Below are positions 24,757 through 33,119 of a DNA stretch of 38,999 bases, piece after piece. The notes below the pieces were generated by a model, which had not been told where the DNA came from, made no database searches, and saw only the letters and a list, made by a program, of their open reading frames with translations. This DNA is from Planctomycetota bacterium (GTDB lineage: Bacteria > Planctomycetota > Phycisphaerae > WQYP01): positions 1 through 38,999 of the forward strand of contig JAJZJL010000028.1 in NCBI GenBank assembly GCA_021810145.1, read 5' to 3'. The stretch's first letter is position 1. The number at the start of each line of letters is the position of its first letter. The translations under genes were made by a program, and so were the position numbers.

Positions 24757-25856
24757 AACACCGTCTGTTTCTGATTACCGGTACGGCCATCACGGCTGCA
24801 ATGCTGGGATTGGCCGCAATGACATCCTGGCAGCACTCCGTTATGGGGCAAGCTTCCGCGATTGCCGCCGGTTCAGCCCACGGCACACCGCGCAAGGTAA
24901 TCGCCTATGTCAAGACGGTGCCCATTCGCACACGACACATCACCGCGTCGGTGGTTGCCTACGGAACCGTCGTGGCACGGGCCAGTTCCATTCGCAATGT
25001 GACGGTTCCTTTCAAGTCGCAGGTATTGCGGATCCTGGTGGCCGGCGGACAGCACGTACGCAAGAATGAACCTCTTTTACAGTTGGAATCCACAAATTCC
25101 GAATTGCTGCTTCTGGCTCAGGCAAAAAGTGCCGCCATTGCCGCGCGGGAGCAACTGGCGGAAGTGAAACAAAAATTCGCATTGCATCTGGCCACGCGAC
25201 AAAGTCTGCTGGCGGCCCGACAGACACTGCAACTGGCGCAATTGAATTTGGCGAACCTCCAGTCGCTGGGCATCGGCGGCCCCCGATTGATTAACGCACC
25301 CGCGGGCGGCGTGGTCGCCAAAATTCTTTCCGGCCCGGGACAGATTGTTTTACCGGGCGGGCCTCTGCTGCAGTTGGTGTCCTCCCGGAACATTGAAGTG
25401 CAACTGGGGCTGGAACCGGAAGATTCGGTAAAAGTTAAGCGCGGGCAAAGCGTGAAACTTATTCCCGTGGGTGGTGATACGACCCGTCAGATTGTTGGCA
25501 CCATTGCCCTGATTACCCAGAGAGTCAATCCGCGGACTCGACTGGTGGATGTGTTTGTCACTCCGCAGGCACACTCTGGATTACTGCTGGGGCAATATGT
25601 CGAAGGCAAATTTATTATTGCCGGTGCCACCGGCCTGGTGGTTCCACGCGCCGCGGTATTACCAGTGGGTAATAAAGAAGAATTATTTACAGTCCGGCAT
25701 GATCATGCGGTTCTGCATTACGTGCGAATTGGATTAACCAATGATCACGAACTGCAGGTGCTTAACAGCGCGCTGACGCAAGGAGAACCGGCGGTGGTTG
25801 TCGGCAACGCCGAGTTGCTCAATGGAATGGCGGTTACAGGGAAGTTCAAGCCATGA
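24753..25856 (+). CDS. RND efflux periplasmic adaptor subunit
   Basis: A membrane-fusion protein of 367 residues linking the RND pump to its outer-membrane factor. The N-terminal signal/anchor (LFLITGTAITAAMLGLAAM) is followed by split lipoyl halves (SIRNVTVPFKSQVLRILVAGGQHV, quoted in part; and LINAPAGGVVAKILSGPGQIV). A short alpha-hairpin lies between them (about 110-165), then beta-barrel and membrane-proximal domains (LVVPRAAVLPVGNKEELFTV). The hairpin is short, as in the CusB/CzcB branch. No Met-rich N-terminal metal site is visible. The stop overlaps the pump start as ATGA. Confidence 0.92.
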   Translation: MKHRLFLITGTAITAAMLGLAAMTSWQHSVMGQASAIAAGSAHGTPRKVIAYVKTVPIRTRHITASVVAYGTVVARASSIRNVTVPFKSQVLRILVAGGQHVRKNEPLLQLESTNSELLLLAQAKSAAIAAREQLAEVKQKFALHLATRQSLLAARQTLQLAQLNLANLQSLGIGGPRLINAPAGGVVAKILSGPGQIVLPGGPLLQLVSSRNIEVQLGLEPEDSVKVKRGQSVKLIPVGGDTTRQIVGTIALITQRVNPRTRLVDVFVTPQAHSGLLLGQYVEGKFIIAGATGLVVPRAAVLPVGNKEELFTVRHDHAVLHYVRIGLTNDHELQVLNSALTQGEPAVVVGNAELLNGMAVTGKFKP

Positions 25857-28800
25857 ATTTTAATCAATGGATTCATAAACACACCCGATCCGTCCTTTTT
25901 GTCATGCTGGTTCTGGCCATGGGCGGGGCACTGGCGGCTCTGGGTCTGCCGGTGGCCTTGTTTCCGCGCGTGAGCTTTCCGCGCATTGAAGTATCCGTGG
26001 ATTCCGGCCAGCAGCCCGCACAGCGTATGGCCGTTGCCGTGACGTATCCGGTGGAACAGGCCGTGCGTTCAATCCCCGGTGTGCGAACGGTTGAAGCGCG
26101 CACGGGTCGCGGCGCGTGCGAATTGAAAATAGGATTTGCCTGGGGGTCCAATATGGCGCAGGCGCTGTTGGAAGTGGATGCCCAGATTAATGCCATACTT
26201 TCCAAACTCCCCGCACAGACAAGTTTTCGGGCCAAACGCATGGATACCACCAATTTTCCCGTGCTCGGCTACAGTCTGGTTTCATCAACGGTGTCGCCCA
26301 GCCGTCTTCGCACGATTGCCACCTACAAACTCAAGCCGCTGCTTTCAGCGGTTCGCGGCGTGGCCCGGGTTCAGGTGCAGGGCGGAGCAACGCCGGAATA
26401 TCATGTCATTGTTGATCCCGGCAGACTCCAGTCGTTTAACATGACGCTCTCGGACGTCGCGAAGGCTTTAAGCGCCGCCAATGTGCTTAGTGCGGTGGGA
26501 AAATTTGAAGACCATGACAAGCTTTATCTGATCATATCCAATACCAGCTATCGCAGCATCCGGCAGATTCAGCAGGTGGTTCTGCGGACCGGTGCCAACG
26601 GACTGGTTCGCCTCGGCGATGTCGCAACGGTAAAGCTTGCCACGAGGCCGCAGTGGACACGCGTGGATGCCGACGGCCACCCGGCGGTGCTGTTGCAGAT
26701 ATTTCAGCAGCCCGGGGGCAATACGGTTCAGATTGCGCGGGATATCAGAAGCAAGATTAACGGCTTTAAAAAGCAGCTTCCAGCGGGCATTAAAATCGCA
26801 ACATGGTACAACCAGAGCCAGTTGATTCTGGCTTCAGCGGCGTCCGTTCGCGATGCGGTGATTATCGGAATCATTCTCGCGATTCTGGTGCTGCTGCTTT
26901 TTTTGCGCAACTGGAAAATCACGCTCATCGCCGCGATGGTGGTACCGGCGGTATTAAGTTCCACGATTCTGCTTCTATATCTCTTCCATATGAGTTTCAA
27001 TATTATGACCCTCGGCGGCATGGCGGCGGCGGTGGGCCTGATTATCGATGATGCCATTGTGATGGTGGAGCATATCGTGCGGCGAATCCGGGGGGCATCG
27101 GGTGATCCGCGTGGACGCATCATCCGGGCCACACGCGAATTCACCGGGCCGCTGGCCGGATCCTCCACGTCCACAATGATTATTTTTGCGCCGCTGGCGT
27201 TTCTGTCGGGAATCACCGGAGCCTTTTTCAAGGCACTTTCCTTAACCATGGCCGCCAGCCTGCTGATCTCTTTTTTCATGGCGTGGCTCGCGGTGCCCGT
27301 GCTGGCGGCGCATTTTTTGAATCAACGGGACGCCGAACAGCCGGAAACCGGGCGCATAACAACTTTTTTGCATCGGATGTATGGATGGTTGATGGTCCGC
27401 ATTCTTCGCGCGCCGTCGCTGATACTGGCGGTCATCATTCCCATTCTGGTGGTGGGATATCTGGCTTATCACAATGTCGGCAGCGGTTTTATGCCGCGTA
27501 TGGATGAGGGCGGATTTATCCTCAATTACGTGGCCAATCCCGGCACCTCACCAACCGAAACAAACCGGCTGCTTCTGGAGGTGGAAAAAATCATTCTGGC
27601 CAATCCGTATGTTGACACCTTTTCCCGGCGTACCGGATTGCAGCTTGGCGGCGGCACAACCCGCTCTTACACGGGCGACTTCTTCATCCGGCTCAAGGGA
27701 TTTCCACGCCCGCCGATCGAACGGATCATGACCGCCGTCCGCGAGCGCATTCGCCAGCGCGTGCCGGGGCTGAAAGTCGATACCGCACAGATGATGCAGG
27801 ATCTCATCGGTGATCTTACGGCTGTTCCGCAGCCCATTGAGATCAAAATTTTCTCTGATAACGGTCCGCTGCTGGACGCACAGGCGTTAAAGGTGAAACA
27901 AGCCATTTCACATATTCCCGGCGTGGTGGAAATTCGCAGCGGCATTCAAATTGCGGGCGACGCGTTGCAAATTCGCGTTAACCGCATCAAAGCGGCCCTG
28001 CAGGGCATGACCGCGGGGGCGATTACCAGTGCGTTAAAGCAATATCTTTCCGGTACCGTAACGACCCATATTCAACGCGGACCGCAGATGATCGGCGTGC
28101 GGGTGTGGGTACCGCAGGCCGATCGCGCAACCGAGCGCGACATCGGAAATCTGCAGTTGCGCGCTCCGGACGGACATTTGTTTCCGCTTAAAGCGGTCGC
28201 CTCCATCGAAACGCTCACCGGTCAGCAGGAGATATTCAGCGACAACCTCAAACGTATGATTGCCGTCACGGCTCGCATCAGCGGGCGCGATATGGGGTCC
28301 ACGGTCGCCGCGGTGCAGCGGGTACTGAATAAAACCGGAATGTTTCCGCACGGCATGTATTACGAACTTGGAGGCCTGTACAAACAACAGCAGATCGCCT
28401 TCCGCGGCCTGCTGGTGGTGATGCTCGCGGCCGTGCTGCTGGTATTTCTGGTGCTGCTGTTTCTGTATGAACATTTCCGCGTGGCTCTGGCCATGTTGTC
28501 CATTCCACTTTTGGCCCTGTGTTGCGTTTTTGTGGGGCTGTGGATTACGCATACCGAATTGAATGTCTCTTCCATGATGGGTATGACCATGGTGGTGGGT
28601 ATTGTCACGGAGGTGGCCATATTTTATTACTCCGAATATCACGACATGGAAGAAGGCACGCCGGTGCTCAAACGCCTTATTGACGCCGGCAAAAATCGCA
28701 TGCGCCCCATTGCCATGACCACGGTTGCCGCCATTCTCGCCCTGCTTCCGCTGGCCCTGGGGATCGGGCAGGGAGCACAGATGCAACAGCCGCTGGCCAT

Positions 28801-28906
28801 TGCGATTATCACCGGGTTGTGCGTTCAGTTGCCGCTGACCCTGGTGATTCTGCCGGCGTTACTGGGCATTGTTCACCGGGTAAAAGTCGGTCAGCCAGTG
28901 GTGTAA
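25853..28906 (+). CDS. RND-family efflux pump (CusA/AcrB-type)
   Basis: The inner-membrane proton-driven pump of 1017 residues, the usual RND size, with 12 membrane helices and two large periplasmic loops. TM4 carries the Asp pair D399/D400 in GLIIDDAIVMVEHI, as in hydrophobe exporters. At the TM10 site equivalent to AcrB Lys940 it has Glu920 (GIVTEVAIFYY), as I recall for the CusA proton relay (E939). The protein thus mixes hydrophobe- and metal-pump features. No Met triad for copper was identified by eye. It is the last gene of the regulator-kinase-OMF-adaptor-pump operon and faces the convergent symporter gene 101 bases away. Confidence 0.94.
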   Translation: MNFNQWIHKHTRSVLFVMLVLAMGGALAALGLPVALFPRVSFPRIEVSVDSGQQPAQRMAVAVTYPVEQAVRSIPGVRTVEARTGRGACELKIGFAWGSNMAQALLEVDAQINAILSKLPAQTSFRAKRMDTTNFPVLGYSLVSSTVSPSRLRTIATYKLKPLLSAVRGVARVQVQGGATPEYHVIVDPGRLQSFNMTLSDVAKALSAANVLSAVGKFEDHDKLYLIISNTSYRSIRQIQQVVLRTGANGLVRLGDVATVKLATRPQWTRVDADGHPAVLLQIFQQPGGNTVQIARDIRSKINGFKKQLPAGIKIATWYNQSQLILASAASVRDAVIIGIILAILVLLLFLRNWKITLIAAMVVPAVLSSTILLLYLFHMSFNIMTLGGMAAAVGLIIDDAIVMVEHIVRRIRGASGDPRGRIIRATREFTGPLAGSSTSTMIIFAPLAFLSGITGAFFKALSLTMAASLLISFFMAWLAVPVLAAHFLNQRDAEQPETGRITTFLHRMYGWLMVRILRAPSLILAVIIPILVVGYLAYHNVGSGFMPRMDEGGFILNYVANPGTSPTETNRLLLEVEKIILANPYVDTFSRRTGLQLGGGTTRSYTGDFFIRLKGFPRPPIERIMTAVRERIRQRVPGLKVDTAQMMQDLIGDLTAVPQPIEIKIFSDNGPLLDAQALKVKQAISHIPGVVEIRSGIQIAGDALQIRVNRIKAALQGMTAGAITSALKQYLSGTVTTHIQRGPQMIGVRVWVPQADRATERDIGNLQLRAPDGHLFPLKAVASIETLTGQQEIFSDNLKRMIAVTARISGRDMGSTVAAVQRVLNKTGMFPHGMYYELGGLYKQQQIAFRGLLVVMLAAVLLVFLVLLFLYEHFRVALAMLSIPLLALCCVFVGLWITHTELNVSSMMGMTMVVGIVTEVAIFYYSEYHDMEEGTPVLKRLIDAGKNRMRPIAMTTVAAILALLPLALGIGQGAQMQQPLAIAIITGLCVQLPLTLVILPALLGIVHRVKVGQPVV

Positions 28907-29007
28907 CCGGAACCATCATGTCGCCGTGGCACAGCATGAATGATAGGCTCGGCATGATCTTGCGTTGCGGCCGCATGAGTCTTGCGCATCAATACACCGG
29001 ATTGTCA

Positions 29008-31119
29008 TCAGGTGTGATGGTCCTGGGAATTCGGGGGCAGATCAATTGCGGCGAGCCCCACTTCATCCAGATTGCGGTGGCCGACCACCGTGCCGTCATC
29101 CAGCGCGTTTCGCCGCACAACTCTCAGCTTGGCGAAAAGCTTCTTCAAATCGACAATGCTGCCCCAGGTAAACCAGACGGTGACGGTAACACCGATAAAA
29201 AATTCAATAAATACATATCCGATATAGCTGAAATTCACCCACCAGTTTGCAGGCCACGGATGCACGATATTCCAGGCGACGATAATGACAAACGCCACAA
29301 ACCATCCGAAGCGATAAATAAACAAACTCCATGAAATCGCCAGATCACCGGTTGTGAAATCTTTCGTAATGCCCATCAGCGCGCGAATGGATATTTTTTT
29401 GGGAATCAGGGCCTTCATTGCGGCCTCTTCCGGCGCGGCATATTGTCCGCGGTGCAGCATTTGATCAAGATTGAACGGCTGCCGGTACGTTAATAGCGAC
29501 AGCCCAAGATAAAACCCGATTGCGGTGATAATGGAAAAAAACCATATCCAGTTGCTGTTAAATGGAAAGTGATCCGGACGGATCATCCAGTTCAGTTGGG
29601 GCACATGCGCGGAAATGCCTGCCAGAATACTGCTGATACCGCGCAACAATCGCGGATGATCGTGCTGCAACCACGGATATAAAAACGGCTCCCAGGCGCG
29701 TTGAAGAATAAATCCGCCGATGGTTACCAGCAGGCCACTGACCATCGCTCCCCACGCCCCCGCCGATGTGCCGCGCTTCCAGTAAAATCCGCCGATGATG
29801 GTGGCGCCAGCCCCCGAAAAAATTGCCGCGGCCAGTGCCAGAAACATCATGATGTATTGGGTTTGTGGAAACAGCGCGCTGAACAGAAACGCAAATACCG
29901 CCACTCCCACCACAGCGGTGCGCAGAGCAAAAAGATGCTGTCTGGTTTCCATAGGGCGTTTGCGAAGCGGCACGACCACATCCTGTATGAAAATACTGCC
30001 CCATGAGTGCATCATGGTGACATCTGTGGATATCTGGGCGAAGAGCATGATTGCCGCGAACATGCCTTTTACGCCGATTGGCAACATCAGGCTTAATGCC
30101 ACCGGCCCAACGAGCTGCGCCCGTATGGCGGGGTTGTGCACCGAGTGCAGAATTGTCATAACCTTTTGGGCCCCTGCCGAATAAAGCGAATAATGCAGGA
30201 AGCAGAAAGCGCACATCGCCGTGACGGTCAGCAGCAGTGTGCGCGCTTCATTGCGCCACGGTCCGAGGATGGCCCCCATTTTCTGTTCATGGGCATTGAT
30301 GGCCGCCGAACGGAAGCCATATCCGGCCTGCTGGCTCTGCCAGCCGTAGGCGAAGCCGAAAATCTGAATCGCCATGTACCAGAAATTAAAGCTGCCGATC
30401 TTCGATTCATCAAACGGGTTGAACATCGATTCGCCGGCGGGGCGTTGCAACATGCTATGCGCCACGCTTGACCAATGGAAGCTCATCAGCAGAACCACAA
30501 CCACGACTATGTAAAATATCATGGAAATAAAACCGGCGAGGCTGTCAACCACCATGGCGGTAAGCTGTCCGCCCATGGCGGTCAACACCACGCCAGGGGT
30601 TAACAAAACAACCATCATAAATAGAAAGCTGGGAATCGCGTGCCCGAAGATATGCACCACCGGCGGTAATCCACAGTAGTAGATAAAAAATCTCGCCCCC
30701 ACCGCCGGATAAATGCCATAAGCCACAATACCGGATAAAAAAGCCAGAGAACCGGCGAACACCCGGAAAGCCTTGGAATAACGAATCTCAAAAAACTGCC
30801 CCAGCGTCATGACCCGGCTTTCGCGGTATCGGTAAATGATAAACCCGGAAAGCAGGATAAACAGCCAAACCGCGTTGTTGGCCAATATCCAGAAGTTGTA
30901 AGCCGCAAAACCGGAAACAAAGAAAATTTCAAATTGTCCAATGACGTTGGTAATGCCAAAGACCGCTTCATTACTGGCGGTCGCCACCAGATAGCGCCCG
31001 GCCACCCGGCTGGCCGACATGAAATCTGCCACGCTGCGCGTATATTTCTGGGTTTTGATGCCAATAATTGCGGTAATCAATACCGGAACTGCCAGCATGA
31101 TCCAGTCCAATATTGACAT
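29008..31119 (-). CDS. Sodium/solute symporter-family transporter (SSS)
   Basis: ATG 31119 is chosen because GAGGTGATG lies just upstream; ATGs at 31125 and 31140 are poorer. The product, about 703 residues with 13 or more membrane helices, follows the LeuT-fold SSS pattern: DFMSASRVAGRYLVATASNEAVFGI near TM1-2 (first residues quoted as landmark), YRYRESRVMTLGQFFEIRYSKAFR, TAMGGQLTAMVVDSLAG and SAGAWGAMVSGLL. Like many planctomycete SSS proteins it has an extended C-terminus with three further membrane segments. Relatives move sugars, amino acids, pantothenate or nucleosides with Na+; the substrate cannot be told. It lies about 200 bases downstream of cysS on the same strand. Confidence 0.9.
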   Translation of the reverse strand: MSILDWIMLAVPVLITAIIGIKTQKYTRSVADFMSASRVAGRYLVATASNEAVFGITNVIGQFEIFFVSGFAAYNFWILANNAVWLFILLSGFIIYRYRESRVMTLGQFFEIRYSKAFRVFAGSLAFLSGIVAYGIYPAVGARFFIYYCGLPPVVHIFGHAIPSFLFMMVVLLTPGVVLTAMGGQLTAMVVDSLAGFISMIFYIVVVVVLLMSFHWSSVAHSMLQRPAGESMFNPFDESKIGSFNFWYMAIQIFGFAYGWQSQQAGYGFRSAAINAHEQKMGAILGPWRNEARTLLLTVTAMCAFCFLHYSLYSAGAQKVMTILHSVHNPAIRAQLVGPVALSLMLPIGVKGMFAAIMLFAQISTDVTMMHSWGSIFIQDVVVPLRKRPMETRQHLFALRTAVVGVAVFAFLFSALFPQTQYIMMFLALAAAIFSGAGATIIGGFYWKRGTSAGAWGAMVSGLLVTIGGFILQRAWEPFLYPWLQHDHPRLLRGISSILAGISAHVPQLNWMIRPDHFPFNSNWIWFFSIITAIGFYLGLSLLTYRQPFNLDQMLHRGQYAAPEEAAMKALIPKKISIRALMGITKDFTTGDLAISWSLFIYRFGWFVAFVIIVAWNIVHPWPANWWVNFSYIGYVFIEFFIGVTVTVWFTWGSIVDLKKLFAKLRVVRRNALDDGTVVGHRNLDEVGLAAIDLPPNSQDHHT

Positions 31120-31277
31120 ACCCATCACCTCAAAGCGCAAATGAGACAGCCTTTTGCGCCTGATTGCCGAGACAAATTTGCAAAACCGACTTAGGAATCC
31201 AGCCCCGGTTATCGCCGCTGTGCGATCCCCGCCTTTTACCTTGGCCCGGTTCCCTTAAGCACCATTCGTGCGGTAAA

Positions 31278-31306
31278 TCTTTAACACACCTTGCCAATTA
31301 TTGCAA
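31278..31306 (-). promoter_or_regulatory. Weak promoter candidate for the symporter gene
   Basis: On the minus strand, TTGCAA, a 17-base spacer and TAAAGA occur between cysS and the symporter. The -35 is embedded in a perfect palindrome TTATTGCAATAA. Moderate match only; coordinates are approximate to a few bases. Confidence 0.3.
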
Positions 31307-31321
31307 TAAACTTGCAGAAAA

Positions 31322-32947
31322 TTATTGCGAAAGCTTTTCTGGAGCCAGACGGGACCGCCAGGTTGTACCAGCCGGCGTATCTTTCACCTCCACCCCAAGC
31401 GACAGCAATTGCTTGCGGATCATATCACCGGCGGCAAAATCCTTTTGCTGTCGGGCGGCGGTCCGCTTTTGCACCAGGTCCTCGACTTGTCGCTGCCTGT
31501 CTTGCGGAAGCGCCTGAAGATCAACAAACACAACACCCAGTACATGATCCACCTTTTTCAGACTCTGCAATGCGGAGCGAGCCTGCCGATAGGCCAGTTT
31601 CTTCTGTTTATGCAGTGGATTGGCCCAGGTGAACAACGCCGCCAGGGCGCCTGAAACATTCAAATCATCGTCCATCGCCAGATTAAATTCCGTCAGCATC
31701 TGCTGATCCGCGGGTTCCAGTACCAGTTCATGCAATGGAGCTGACGTAGTGCCGGGCGAGGAAAAATCACCTTCACCGGCGGCTTCATCGACTGCCGCAA
31801 CCGCAGCCGTTAATTTTTCCGCCAGATCGCGCAGTGTGGTAATGGCTGCAGCGGCTTCATACAGACCCTGAATTGTAAAATTTAAAGGCTCTCTGTACCG
31901 TGTGCTGATAAGCCCCCATCGAATCACCACAGGATCAAATCCCCTTGCTGTAAGATCACGGATGGTGAAGAAATTCCCCTTGGATTTGGACATTTTTTCG
32001 CCGTTAACCATCAGATGGCGCGTGTGCATCCAATATTTGACAAACGGCTTCCCGGTGGCACCTTCCGATTGCGCAATTTCGCACTCATGATGCGGATGAA
32101 TATTGTCTTCTCCACCTGTGTGCAGATCGAACGATTGGCCTAACGCGCGCATCGACATGACGCTGCATTCAATATGCCAGCCGGGGTACCCGTCACCCCA
32201 TGGGCTGGGCCAGCGCATGAGATGATGCCGGTCCGGCTTCCAGAGAAAAAAATCCGCCGGATGCTTCTTGGCCGCCTGTTCATTGGTCCTTCCCCCGGCA
32301 CCATGTGACAACTGTTCAAGGGAATTACCCGAAAGTTTACCATACGCTGGAAAGCTGCGAATATCATAATACACCACGCCGTCCGCCCCGATATAGGCGT
32401 GGCCGCGGGCAATGAGTGTTTCGATCATGGAAATAAATTCAGGAATATGCCGTGTGGGCCGGGGTATAATGCGCTCTTTGGATTCGTCGGTGCTGGCGGC
32501 ATCATAATCCGCCACCACCCCCAGTCCCAGCAGACGGGCATCCTGCAGGAAGGCCTGTGCAAAAAAGTCCGCTACCGCGAACGGATCGTTGGGATTCTCA
32601 ATCTGGGCTTTGCCCTGCTTCTTATTTTCCTTCATTTTTTCAACAGCCACTTCGAGCTTGTCGCGGCCCGCACCATCGGCGAGTTGATCGTCGGTCATGT
32701 GGCCTACATCGGTCATATTCATCACATGCGTAACATGTGCGCCGCGCAACTCCAGATAGCGCCGCAGCACATCAGCAAATAAAAAAGCCCGAAAATTGCC
32801 GATGTGGGCATAGTCATAAACGGTCGGACCACAGCTGTAAATCCCGATTTGGCTCCCCTTTATCGCATCGGCCGGGTCGGGGCCGGGATGCATCGGAACA
32901 AAATCCTCCAGACGATGATGCAATGTATTATAAAAGCTCGTGGGCAT
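31322..32947 (-). CDS. cysS: Cysteinyl-tRNA synthetase
   Basis: A class I aminoacyl-tRNA synthetase charging tRNA-Cys. The 541-residue protein carries the zinc and HIGH region GIYSCGPTVYDYAHIGNFRA, the zinc-ligand segment GWHIECSVMS with HHECE further on, and the KMSKS loop in VNGEKMSKSKGNFFT. A DALR-type anticodon-binding C-terminus follows. It is longer than E. coli CysS (461 residues), with extra sequence in the connective region (KENKKQGKAQIENPND and RSFPAYGKLSG surroundings) and a Gly/Ala-rich insertion near 400 (EAAGEGDFSSPG). GGAAG lies about 11 bases before the ATG. A 172-bp gap separates it from the upstream TPR gene. Confidence 0.97.
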   Translation of the reverse strand: MPTSFYNTLHHRLEDFVPMHPGPDPADAIKGSQIGIYSCGPTVYDYAHIGNFRAFLFADVLRRYLELRGAHVTHVMNMTDVGHMTDDQLADGAGRDKLEVAVEKMKENKKQGKAQIENPNDPFAVADFFAQAFLQDARLLGLGVVADYDAASTDESKERIIPRPTRHIPEFISMIETLIARGHAYIGADGVVYYDIRSFPAYGKLSGNSLEQLSHGAGGRTNEQAAKKHPADFFLWKPDRHHLMRWPSPWGDGYPGWHIECSVMSMRALGQSFDLHTGGEDNIHPHHECEIAQSEGATGKPFVKYWMHTRHLMVNGEKMSKSKGNFFTIRDLTARGFDPVVIRWGLISTRYREPLNFTIQGLYEAAAAITTLRDLAEKLTAAVAAVDEAAGEGDFSSPGTTSAPLHELVLEPADQQMLTEFNLAMDDDLNVSGALAALFTWANPLHKQKKLAYRQARSALQSLKKVDHVLGVVFVDLQALPQDRQRQVEDLVQKRTAARQQKDFAAGDMIRKQLLSLGVEVKDTPAGTTWRSRLAPEKLSQ

Positions 32948-33119
32948 GGTGCGGTTATCTTCCTTTCGTCGATGAAGAATGTTTCCAGATCATCTGTTCA
33001 AGTAACCGCCCGGCACCGGCGGCATTACCCGAAACGATTTCCAACCCACATTCTATGCGGTTTTAAACGTTTGGAAAGGCCGGATCGTCTGCGGCAGCAC
33101 CTTTGCCGCATCGTCTCCA

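Noticed and set aside
28034..28786. 250-residue reverse open frame inside the RND pump
   Set aside because: His/Gln-rich translation typical of the antisense of a membrane protein gene; the forward gene is unambiguous.
28907..29007. Bidirectional terminator between the RND pump and the convergent symporter
   Set aside because: Only a 10-bp TGCGGCCGCA palindrome is present, with no U tract in either direction.
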